Origin: an uncultured Victivallales bacterium
GTDB lineage: Bacteria; Verrucomicrobiota; Lentisphaeria; Oligosphaerales; JAFGRS01
Direction of reading: 5' to 3'
DNA: 21,098 nt
Assembly (NCBI GenBank): GCA_903834675.1
Contig: CAILKC010000220.1
Coordinates: 1 to 21,098 of the forward strand
Shown here: positions 14,563 through 21,098 of the stretch, in pieces
How positions within the stretch are numbered: the first letter of the stretch is position 1
Layout of the letters: the number at the start of each line of letters is the position of its first letter
Position numbers and translations under genes: made by a program
Notes under the pieces: model-generated
Seen by the model: only the letters and a program-made list of their open reading frames with translations
Databases searched by the model: none
What the model was told of the DNA's origin: nothing

Positions 14563-15975
14563 TCAGGGCACTGGGGTCGGCTCGGCGCCGAGGGCTCTCA
14601 GGTTGCGTCCCGAAGCCCCCGCCAAGAGCTCCGTTGCCTGCCCGTGGCGGATGGCGGCCTGAGCCAGCAGGCCCTCGGCCCGCACCAGGTCAGTCTGGGC
14701 CTCGTTAAGGCGGGTCAGACTGGCGCGGCCGGCCGTGTATTCACTGCGTACCAGATCACGGGTCTCGAGGGTCATGTCTCGGATATGTTGTTGCAGGGTC
14801 ACCTGTTGTTCGGCGACGCGGATGGCGTCGAGGCGTTGCCGTAGCTGGGCGACGATGGCATGGGTGAGGGCATTGATGGTTTGGCTGATCTCGCTGGCTG
14901 CGGCACTCAGGCGGGCCTCCTGGGCCTTGGTGGACCCGCCCGAGAACAGAGTCCAGGTGGCCGCAACGCCGACGGAACTGGAGGCGTCACGGCCGTCATG
15001 GAAGCGGGCGCTCTGGAAGCGGGACCAGCCGTAGTCAGCCGCGACCGACACCTGCGGCACGTAGTCGCCGCGCAGCGCCTGGCGTTCCGCCTCGATACCG
15101 CGCCTCGACTCGAGCAACTGGCGGTAGTCGGGGCGGTTGGCGAGGGCGTAGTCCAATTCTATCTCGAGATCGGGCAGCGCGGCGGGCAGCACCGTGGGCA
15201 GGGGCGCTTGCGCCAGCCCCTGGGGCAGACTCGCGGTGGGGATGCCGAGCAGCTCCGCCAGCGCCACCCGCGCCCTGAACAGGTCGCTCTCTGCCGCCAG
15301 GGAACTGCTGTCCGCCTGGGCGACCCGGATGTCGAAGTTCAGCACGTCGCCGCGGGAGACGACCCCGGCTTCGAAACGCTTCCTGGTCTCGGCGCTGAGT
15401 TCGCGGTTAAAGTCGCGGTCTCGCTGCGCGATGGTCATGGCTTCCTGGGCCAGCAGCGCTTCGTAGTAGGACAGGGCGACGCCCTGCAGCAGCAAACGCT
15501 GCACCTCGCGGGCGGATTCTCGGGAAGCGGTCTCGGCGTGGTGTGCGGCGGCGACGCGGAAGCGGGTGGCGAAACCATTGAAGACGACCCAGGCGGCGCC
15601 GCCGCCGAGGGCGTAGGTGCGGTACGGTTCGCGGTCCACTCCGAAGCCGAGGTCGAACGGCGTATCCTCGATGTGCCTGGCGCTAGCGCTGACGCTGAGG
15701 GTGGGGAAGTAGGCCGCCTGGCTCTGGCGCAGCGCCGCCACCGCCATTTCCACGCGGGCCCTGGCGGCGGCGACGCCCGGGTTGTCGGCAAGCGTGATGC
15801 GCTTGGCCTCGTCAAGGTGAAGGATGCCATCGGCCGTCGCCGCGGCCAGCGCGCCAGTTGCCGGTTGGCTGAGGGTGACGGCGGCCTGGGATAGCGGTTC
15901 GGCCATGGCCGCCGTGGCCATGAGCGCCCAAACGCCCGTCACGCTCACTGCGAACCCTCTTCCAGGACGTCTCAC
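14563..15975 (-). CDS. TolC-like outer-membrane efflux protein
   Basis: A 470-residue outer-membrane factor: a trimeric beta-barrel and alpha-barrel duct for efflux pumps or type I secretion. A signal peptide (RRPGRGFAVSVTGVWALMATAAMA) is followed by two related OEP halves. The first includes LADNPGVAAARARVEMAVAA and SYYEALLAQ; the second includes LANRPDYRQLLESRRGIEAE, ATWTLFSGG and EYTAGRASLTRLNEAQTDLV. The start is a GTG at 15975 preceded by GAGGTGA; it is needed to include the Arg-Arg start of the signal peptide. No periplasmic adaptor, ABC transporter or RND pump is adjacent, so this is an orphan component whose partner must lie elsewhere. It presupposes a cell with an outer membrane. Confidence 0.92.
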   Translation of the reverse strand: MRRPGRGFAVSVTGVWALMATAAMAEPLSQAAVTLSQPATGALAAATADGILHLDEAKRITLADNPGVAAARARVEMAVAALRQSQAAYFPTLSVSASARHIEDTPFDLGFGVDREPYRTYALGGGAAWVVFNGFATRFRVAAAHHAETASRESAREVQRLLLQGVALSYYEALLAQEAMTIAQRDRDFNRELSAETRKRFEAGVVSRGDVLNFDIRVAQADSSSLAAESDLFRARVALAELLGIPTASLPQGLAQAPLPTVLPAALPDLEIELDYALANRPDYRQLLESRRGIEAERQALRGDYVPQVSVAADYGWSRFQSARFHDGRDASSSVGVAATWTLFSGGSTKAQEARLSAAASEISQTINALTHAIVAQLRQRLDAIRVAEQQVTLQQHIRDMTLETRDLVRSEYTAGRASLTRLNEAQTDLVRAEGLLAQAAIRHGQATELLAGASGRNLRALGAEPTPVP

Positions 15976-16049
15976 AAGTCACCTCGGTTGAAACGGTTCT
16001 GACCTCACGCGTCACAGGCTGCAGATGGCCTCCCGAAGGCGCCGCGGCC

Positions 16050-16910
16050 TCAACTTCCCGCCGGATCCGCGACCGGGCGCCGGGCCGACGCGGCAGGATC
16101 ACGGCCGAGGCGGACCATGACGCGCTTGAGGTCCTCCCAGGCTTCGCGCTTGTGTTCGGGGGCACGGAGCAGGTAGGCCGGGTGGAAGGTAGGCAGCACC
16201 GGAATACCAGCGAACTCGCACCAGGTGCCGTGCTCGCGCCCGATGCCGGTCTTGCCCAGCAGGAATTGCAGCGGAGTCGCCCCGAGGGTGACGATGACCT
16301 TCGGCTGCAGTAGCTCGATCTGTCGCTTCAGGAGGGGCAGGCAGGTCGCGGCCTCTTCCGCTTCCGGCGGGCGATTGCGCGGCGGGCGGCACTTGACGAT
16401 GTTGGCGATATAGACTTCCGAGCGCTCGAGTTGCATAGCCGAGATCATCTTGGTCAGGAGCTGTCCGGCGGCGCCCACGAAAGGCAGTCCCTGCGCGTCC
16501 TCGTCACGGCCGGGCGCCTCACCGATGAACATCAGTTCGGCCTGGCGGTTCCCCGCACCGAAGACGGTCTGAGTCCGCTCGGCGCAGAGTGGGCAGCGGC
16601 GGCAAACGCTGACCAGGCGCAGCAGTTCGTCCCAGTCCACCGCGCTCAGGGCGAGGGGTTCGTTTGGCGGTGGCGACGGGGGGGCGACGGGGGCGGGTCG
16701 GGGCGGCGCGGCGGGGGGCCGCGGCGCGCTGGTGGCTGTCGGCAGCGCGGGGCGCCTGGCGGCGGGCGCCTGGACGCTGACCGCGGCGCGGCTCACCGGC
16801 GCCGTAAACAGGGCTTGCCGGGTCGCGGCGGACAGCGCCGCGGCCCGCGTGCCAGCGGCAATCTGGCGCCGCAGAATGCGGACCAGTGTGTCTGTGATCG
16901 TTTCGGGCAT
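16050..16910 (-). CDS. Family 4 uracil-DNA glycosylase with Pro/Ala-rich N-terminal extension
   Basis: A 286-residue base-excision-repair enzyme that removes uracil from DNA. The iron-sulfur ligands of family 4 are present: CRRC at 103-106 and Cys174/Cys190 separated by the typical 15 residues. Motif GEAPGRDEDAQG (130-141) holds the catalytic region and FHPAYLLR (242-249) the DNA-clamping loop. Residues ~40-88 are a low-complexity Pro/Ala-rich linker joining a short helical N-terminus to the catalytic domain; similar extensions occur in other bacteria. Start: ATG 16910 with a close GAGGGG; an in-frame extension to 16949 would cross the likely divergent promoter. The gene is divergent from the SDR gene and 74 nt upstream of the TolC-like gene. 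Confidence 0.93.
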   Translation of the reverse strand: MPETITDTLVRILRRQIAAGTRAAALSAATRQALFTAPVSRAAVSVQAPAARRPALPTATSAPRPPAAPPRPAPVAPPSPPPNEPLALSAVDWDELLRLVSVCRRCPLCAERTQTVFGAGNRQAELMFIGEAPGRDEDAQGLPFVGAAGQLLTKMISAMQLERSEVYIANIVKCRPPRNRPPEAEEAATCLPLLKRQIELLQPKVIVTLGATPLQFLLGKTGIGREHGTWCEFAGIPVLPTFHPAYLLRAPEHKREAWEDLKRVMVRLGRDPAASARRPVADPAGS

Positions 16911-16940
16911 GGCCCCTCTTGGTCTGGGCGACTCTCCAGG

Positions 16941-16969
16941 TTGCGCCACCCAGCGCGGCTCAATATACT
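16941..16969 (+). promoter_or_regulatory. Putative sigma-70 type promoter of the SDR operon
   Basis: TTGCGC (16941-16946) and TATACT (16964-16969) are separated by exactly 17 bases. The -10 box differs from TATAAT at one base; the -35 box is weak. A start near 16976 would leave a leader of ~65 nt containing the small hairpin CCCCC-GGC-GGGGG (16999-17011) before the SDR ribosome site. The AT-rich stretch stands out in an otherwise GC-rich divergent intergenic region. Confidence 0.45.
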
Positions 16970-17041
16970 ACCGGCTCGGGTGACAGCCAGCAGCGGCACC
17001 CCCGGCGGGGGCAGGATACGAAGCGGAGGCGGAGCAGACGG

Positions 17042-17812
17042 ATGAACCGATGTGCATTGGTGACCGGCGGCGCTCGCGGGATCGGATTGGGTATCAGCCG
17101 GGCCCTGGCCCGCGAGGGGCTGAACCTGGCCCTTGTCGGCCGCAAGCCAGAAGACGAGGTCCTGGCGGTCCTGGCCGAACTGCGCGGCTTTGGGGTTGAG
17201 GTCATCTACTGCCAGGGCGACATCAGCCAGAGCGGCGACCGACAGCGGGCCTTGGCGGCGGTGCGGGCGGCCTTTGGTCGGCTGAACGTGCTGGTCAACA
17301 ACGCCGGCGTGGCGCCCAAGGTGCGTGCCGACCTTCTCGAGGCGACGGAGGAGAGCTTCGAGTGGGTGCTGCGGGTCAATTTGCAGGGCCCCTACTTTCT
17401 GACCCAGGCCGTGGCGCGCGAGATGATCCAGGCGCGGCAGCAGGACCCCGGTTTTGCGGCCTGCATCGTCAACGTGTCGTCGATCTCGGCCACGGTTGCC
17501 TCGCCAGCGCGGGGCGAGTACTGCATCAGTAAAGCCGGGGTAAGCATGGCGACGCAGCTTTGGGCGGCACGACTGGGTGAGTACGACATCCCGGTCTACG
17601 AGGTTCGTCCTGGGGTGACCCTGACCGACATGACTGCGGTCGTGAAGGAAAAATACGACCGTTTGATCGAGCAGGGGCTCTGTTTGCAGGCGCGCTGGGG
17701 TCAGCCGGAAGACGTCGGCAAGGCGGTTGCCATGCTGGCGCGGGGCGATCTGCCTTATTCCACGGGACAGGTGTTGATGGTGGACGGCGGCCTGACCCTG
17801 CCGCGGCTATGA
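17042..17812 (+). CDS. SDR-family oxidoreductase (3-oxoacyl-ACP reductase-like)
   Basis: A 256-residue classical short-chain dehydrogenase/reductase. The cofactor motif TGGARGIG is at the N-terminus, NNAG follows in the middle, and the catalytic set is SS-IS, then Tyr-Cys-Ile-Ser-Lys in GEYCISKAG. The C-terminus GQVLMVDGGL is typical. Arg in LVGRKPE after strand two suggests NADP(H) preference. Such proteins are often annotated FabG, but with no fatty-acid genes here and a secreted hydrolase encoded just downstream, a sugar or uronate oxidoreductase is equally likely. Start: ATG 17042 with GGAG seven bases upstream; an upstream in-frame extension crosses the putative promoter. The SGNH-like gene starts 14 nt after its stop. 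Confidence 0.93.
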   Translation: MNRCALVTGGARGIGLGISRALAREGLNLALVGRKPEDEVLAVLAELRGFGVEVIYCQGDISQSGDRQRALAAVRAAFGRLNVLVNNAGVAPKVRADLLEATEESFEWVLRVNLQGPYFLTQAVAREMIQARQQDPGFAACIVNVSSISATVASPARGEYCISKAGVSMATQLWAARLGEYDIPVYEVRPGVTLTDMTAVVKEKYDRLIEQGLCLQARWGQPEDVGKAVAMLARGDLPYSTGQVLMVDGGLTLPRL

Positions 17813-17826
17813 TCAGGAGGCAAGGC

Positions 17827-20346
17827 ATGACGGCTTACAAGATGGCGGGGCGAGGGATGCTCTTGGCAGCGCTGGGATCGACGGGTGCGCTGGGCCTAGC
17901 GGCGGACACAGCGGCAACGCCGGCCGAGACGAGAGGCGGCAACCTGCTGCTGAATCCTACCTTCGAGTTCCACAGCTTCGCGGGGCATCGTCTGGGGAAA
18001 GCCGAGGGCTATTCATCGGGCTATGTCGCCTTTTGGAACTGCGACGCCTACGGCGACGTGCAGGTGGTGCGCGAGGCGCACGCGCCGGCAGACGTGCAAC
18101 CGGCGGTTTCGGTCGGGAACCTGGTGCGGATTGGGCCGGGAAAGTCCCTTCGGCAGTTCATCGCGTTGCCGGAGGGCCGCTTGGCGCACGGCACGTCGGT
18201 CGTGTTGACGGTGTACGGCAGTCAGTCGGCGGCAGGCGCTCTGCGGGCACGGTTGCGCACCCTGAAGCTGGACAGCGAGGACGGCACCTGGTCGCCGAGC
18301 GAGTTCGGGATGGCGGACAAGCGCAGCTTCCCGCGGCACTCTCGCGGGGAGCTGGTCTGCGCGGCGCAGGTAGAGGCCTCCAGCGACCAGGCTGGGCGGG
18401 TGGCGCTGGCCACGGCGCCGCTGGTGATCGAGGGCCGCTTTCATGCGAACAGCCCGGACACCTCTTACAGCCAGGATGTGAATACGGTGGCGGTCGAAGT
18501 CGAACTGGCCAACAGCGCCGCGGACGCGCCGGTGTGGGTCTGGTGGCCGACGCTGACCCCGGGGGCGCAAGCCGCCTGGCGCCTGCCGGCCGAGCAGCAG
18601 CCATACCCCTACTACCGGCATATCCCCCGCACGCTGCAGAAGCTGTGGAAGGGCGAAGCCCTGCACATTCTGGCCATGGGTTCCAGCATCGACCGCGGTA
18701 GCGCCAACCCCCCCATGTATCTGTACGACGAGACCCCCGGCAGCGCCACCTTCAAGCAACCGCTGTCCGACCGCGTCTTCGAACCGGACCGGGTGAAACG
18801 GCCGGATCTGGCCGGTTACATCGGCTGGTGGCAGCACTACTTCTGCTATACGGGTCGGCTGCGGCTCGAGTTGCTGCGTAAGTTCGACTTGCCGGTGGAC
18901 CGTATCTGCCTGAACCTCATGGCCTGTGACGGGTCCTGCGTGGGGGAGGCGCACTCCGGCCTGGCGGCATACTGCTCGTTGTCGTTGCCGCCAGCCCCGA
19001 ACGAGAACGGCCAGGGCGAGGGCAAGTCCTGGAAGGAACTCCATCCGGGGCTGTTCAGCCGACCCGAGGGCCCGCGACCTGACCTGGTCATCTTCGGCAG
19101 CGGCGCCAACGAAAAGACGGACACGCCGAACGAGGTCGCCGTCTTCGAAGGGACGATTCGCTGGATTCAGCGGCACTACCCCGACACGGAATTCCTCTTC
19201 TGCATGTTCCAGAATGCCGGTGGCTATACCCCCAACGCCGATGATCTGCGCGCCCTGGCGTTGCGCTACCAGATTCCGGTCCTGGATTACGGCAAACTCT
19301 CCGACGATCTGACGCGCTGGTGCAACCGCTATGCTTTGGTCCCCAACGACGGCCATCCGCAGGCTGCCGCGCATTACCTGTGGTTCAAGGTTCTGGAACG
19401 TGCGTTCGAGTGCTGGGACCCCATTTTGCCCGGGATTGCGCAGCGGCAATTGCCAGAGCGTCTGCACCCCAACACCTATGGCTGGGAAGGCGACATGGTC
19501 ACCCTCACGCAGGGGGACGCCAGGATCAATGGCAACATGGTGTTGTTTGAAGACACGGCCTTGAACTGCTGGGGAAGCGTGGCGGACGACAAGCCGATTC
19601 CGTGGGTGGACGGGCAGAAGCAGGCCAGTCGGCGCTCGCAGCCTGGGCGCGACCTGCGCAATTCGCTGTTCCGGCATGGCGACAGCCGCCTGGGTGACCG
19701 TCACATCCTCGAGATCGAAGGTCCCGAGGCGAAGTTGACGGCGGTTGACCTGAAGGTCTGTCCGAACCGGCGCTTTATCCCGGTGGATTCGCCGGCCTGG
19801 GAGCGTCAGGGCCTCGAGGTGAAGGAGTTCGTTTCGGCCTGGGGAGCGCCCTACGGCAAGCAGCGGGTGGATCTGCCCGTCGGCGCCAGCCTGACGGTGG
19901 CGGCGGTAGGTTCCGACCTCTCGATCGCCTTTGTCGACCAGCCTGAGGGCGGCGTGCTGAAGGTCGAGGTGGACGGCCAAAGTTCGGCAGACCTGGCCAC
20001 CAACACCGCCTACACCGACCGCTCCGGCAAGGTCCACTATCTTGAGAACCGCCGGGGCATCCTCGGCCTGGCCTACGGCCTGCATCGAATCACGCTGACG
20101 GCCACCGGCGCCCCGGTCAGCGTGCTGGGGTTGTTTGCCTATGACTCCCGCCCGAATCGGGACCAGGAACGGGTCCTGCGCGGACTGGCATCGCCCGGCG
20201 AGGTGCTGAGCTTCAGCGCCCCATTCAAAGCCAGACCGCTGGTCTACTGCACCGGCGGCCTGGGCGTCGAGCCGCGGGATATCGAGGCTGACGCCGTGCG
20301 TTTCAGCGGCAGCGGACCGGGGTTCTATGAGATCGTCGGCGAATAG
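17827..20346 (+). CDS. Secreted SGNH/GDSL-hydrolase-like protein with flanking beta-sandwich domains
   Basis: An 839-residue exported protein. A signal peptide (residues 1-25, AGRGMLLAALGSTGALGLA) is followed by a beta-rich N-terminal region opening NLLLNPTFEF, as in carbohydrate-binding-like modules. The SGNH core is at ~278-530: block I is ILAMGSSIDRG (Ser287 in the place of the GDS serine, with Ser for the usual Asp), block III is FGSGANEK (Asn428), and block V is PNDGHPQAAAHYLW (His510). Residues after ~540 form further beta-rich segments that I do not recognise. The family includes carbohydrate esterases, which remove acetyl or similar groups from glycans. Start: ATG 17827 has AGGAGG six bases upstream; the ATGA overlap start at 17809 has no ribosome site. 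Translationally close to the SDR gene, and probably in the same operon. Confidence 0.8.
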   Translation: MTAYKMAGRGMLLAALGSTGALGLAADTAATPAETRGGNLLLNPTFEFHSFAGHRLGKAEGYSSGYVAFWNCDAYGDVQVVREAHAPADVQPAVSVGNLVRIGPGKSLRQFIALPEGRLAHGTSVVLTVYGSQSAAGALRARLRTLKLDSEDGTWSPSEFGMADKRSFPRHSRGELVCAAQVEASSDQAGRVALATAPLVIEGRFHANSPDTSYSQDVNTVAVEVELANSAADAPVWVWWPTLTPGAQAAWRLPAEQQPYPYYRHIPRTLQKLWKGEALHILAMGSSIDRGSANPPMYLYDETPGSATFKQPLSDRVFEPDRVKRPDLAGYIGWWQHYFCYTGRLRLELLRKFDLPVDRICLNLMACDGSCVGEAHSGLAAYCSLSLPPAPNENGQGEGKSWKELHPGLFSRPEGPRPDLVIFGSGANEKTDTPNEVAVFEGTIRWIQRHYPDTEFLFCMFQNAGGYTPNADDLRALALRYQIPVLDYGKLSDDLTRWCNRYALVPNDGHPQAAAHYLWFKVLERAFECWDPILPGIAQRQLPERLHPNTYGWEGDMVTLTQGDARINGNMVLFEDTALNCWGSVADDKPIPWVDGQKQASRRSQPGRDLRNSLFRHGDSRLGDRHILEIEGPEAKLTAVDLKVCPNRRFIPVDSPAWERQGLEVKEFVSAWGAPYGKQRVDLPVGASLTVAAVGSDLSIAFVDQPEGGVLKVEVDGQSSADLATNTAYTDRSGKVHYLENRRGILGLAYGLHRITLTATGAPVSVLGLFAYDSRPNRDQERVLRGLASPGEVLSFSAPFKARPLVYCTGGLGVEPRDIEADAVRFSGSGPGFYEIVGE

Positions 20347-20764
20347 GCACACTGCGGGGGCAGGACTGGATCTGCCCCCGGTGCCTGGCATCGAGGCCGC
20401 AGCCTGGCAGGCGCAGAGTGCCTTCAGGCGGGCCGTGTTCGCGGCGTTGTGTGGGGTTCCGGCCGGGCGGGTGACGACCTACGGGGCCCTGGCGCGTGCC
20501 GTGGGTTGTCACTGCCCACGCGCTATCGGCCAGGCCTTGCGGCACAACCCCTTTGCGCCGCTGGTGCCATGCCACCGGGTGGTCGCGGCCGACCTGAGCT
20601 TGGGCGGCTTCAACGGCCAGCGCCATGGGCCTGAACTGGAGCGTAAACGTCGCCTCCTGCACGCCGAGGGGGTGCCGACCACGATGTCGGGCGGAAGGCT
20701 TGTGTGCGGGCAGGCCAGCGCGGACCTATCGCTGCCGCCCCTCGCCGCCCACGGCGAGGGCTGA
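20327..20764 (+). CDS. Methylated-DNA-[protein]-cysteine methyltransferase-like protein
   Basis: A 145-residue protein with the C-terminal domain of O6-alkylguanine-DNA alkyltransferases. The conserved path VPAGRVTTYGALARAVG, RAIGQALRHNP and VPCHRVV is intact; Cys82 in PCHR is the alkyl acceptor, so this is not an alkyltransferase-like protein, where Trp or Ala replaces it. The N-terminal domain of full-length Ogt/MGT is absent. The C-terminal ~30 residues are unlike the family. The start is uncertain: ATG 20327 overlaps the SGNH gene by 20 nt with a poor ribosome site, and its first ~18 residues are not conserved. A GTG at 20381, just after the hairpin at 20355-20380, is the alternative. Likely a repair gene placed behind the SGNH gene. 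Confidence 0.85.
   Translation: MRSSANRHTAGAGLDLPPVPGIEAAAWQAQSAFRRAVFAALCGVPAGRVTTYGALARAVGCHCPRAIGQALRHNPFAPLVPCHRVVAADLSLGGFNGQRHGPELERKRRLLHAEGVPTTMSGGRLVCGQASADLSLPPLAAHGEG
20355..20380 (+). other. Hairpin between the SGNH stop and the alkyltransferase
   Basis: CGGGGGCAG (20355-20363) pairs perfectly over nine bases with CTGCCCCCG (20372-20380) around an eight-base loop, starting eight bases after the SGNH stop. No T-run follows, so it is a weak terminator candidate. It lies inside the alkyltransferase reading frame if ATG 20327 is used and directly before GTG 20381, so it could limit expression of that gene. Confidence 0.5.
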
Positions 20765-20901
20765 GAACAGCGGGCTCCATGGAGGCAAGCGCGGGATACC
20801 GCGAACCCGCCCGAAGAAGCCAGGGCAGACCGCGAAGCCGCCCGGAACGGGCGAAGGCATCGCGGGCTCCAGGCTGGCATGGCAAACGCCTGCCAGACCT
20901 A

Positions 20902-20931
20902 GCGGGGGTCTCTTGTTTGAGACCGCCCCGC
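20902..20931 (+). terminator. Strong hairpin downstream of the alkyltransferase
   Basis: GGTCTC and GAGACC pair perfectly around TTGTTT, and the stem continues outward (GCGGGG with CCCCGC) with small bulges. It lies about 140 bases after the alkyltransferase stop and lacks a clear T-tract. It is a possible terminator for the plus-strand operon. A weaker hairpin (CTGGCA/TGCCAG, 20874-20896) precedes it. I see no gene in 20765-20957. Confidence 0.4.
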
Positions 20932-20939
20932 CGCAGCCG

Positions 20940-21098
20940 GGCTGTTTCAAGAAATCGCGACCTGTGCAATAAGGATGGGCCGAGGTATTCAGCCCCAAAG
21001 GGGCGCTCTATACCAGCCCAGGGCAACGCCCTGGGTACCAGTTCACCCCACAGATTGAGCCCTGAAGGGGCGGCCTATGCGACCTCAGCGCGAACCGA
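20940..21098 (+). repeat. Right copy of the end repeat
   Basis: From CGACCTGTGCAATAAG (20958) to the window end the sequence matches the reverse complement of 61-192. It includes AGCCCCAAAGGGGCG, CCCAGGGCAACGCCCTGGG (a perfect 8-bp stem with loop AAC) and GATTGAGCCCTGAAGGGGCG. The motif GGCTGTTTCAAGAAA directly precedes it and recurs at 9587. The repeat probably continues beyond the window. Confidence 0.85.

Noticed and set aside
14563..16910. UDG and TolC-like genes as a functional pair
   Set aside because: They are merely adjacent with a 74-nt gap; no shared pathway is known and no efflux or repair partner lies nearby.
18013..20391. A 792-codon open frame on the minus strand opposite the SGNH gene
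   Set aside because: Same reason: it mirrors the codon bias of the real gene, carries no motif and has no ribosome site worth noting.
61..21098. Composite transposon or genomic island bounded by the inverted repeats
   Set aside because: No mobility gene is present, and housekeeping-type genes (amtB, P-II, UDG, TolC-like) fill the interior; contig breakage at a dispersed repeat explains the ends more simply.

Overview
The window is GC-rich bacterial DNA with densely packed genes. I cannot place the organism from a marker gene. Large secreted lyases with carbohydrate-binding modules, a sulfatase, an SGNH hydrolase and modular palindromic repeats together suggest a glycan-degrading member of the Planctomycetota-Verrucomicrobiota-Lentisphaerota group or a similar phylum; this is inference. 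Both ends lie inside copies of one ~130-bp repeat in inverted orientation. The simplest explanation is that the window is a whole assembled contig that broke at repeats.

Layout. 1-699 has no gene: end repeat, a perfect hairpin, a tRNA-like structured stretch and a palindromic repeat pair. 700-9392 (minus) holds two very large exported proteins, a heparinase II/III-like protein followed 8 nt later by a PL26/YetA-like rhamnogalacturonan-lyase-type protein carrying PKD and carbohydrate-binding modules. A short relic of a Phd/YefM-type antitoxin lies in frame just upstream of the first. 9690-9806 repeats the palindromic element of the left end, directly behind a P-II gene. 9810-11496 (minus) is an amtB-P-II ammonium operon with a good sigma-54 promoter match. 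11717-14487 (minus) holds a sulfatase and a DegT-type aminotransferase. 14563-16910 (minus) holds a TolC-like outer-membrane protein and a family-4 uracil-DNA glycosylase. 17042-20764 (plus) holds an SDR oxidoreductase, a secreted SGNH-hydrolase-like protein and an alkylguanine-DNA-alkyltransferase-like protein. 20765-21098 is non-coding and ends in the repeat.

How the genes may work together. The two lyases, the sulfatase (resembling N-sulfoglucosamine sulfohydrolase), the SGNH esterase-like protein, the SDR and the aminotransferase read as a dispersed locus for a sulfated and/or acylated, uronate-containing polysaccharide. No transporter, SusC/D pair or dedicated regulator for it is in the window. 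The ammonium operon, UDG, TolC and alkyltransferase look like ordinary chromosomal genes. I found no CRISPR array, transposase, integrase, phage gene or defence system. The least explained items are the end repeats, the palindromic repeat family, the structured stretch at 269-386, the antitoxin relic and the glycan pathway itself.
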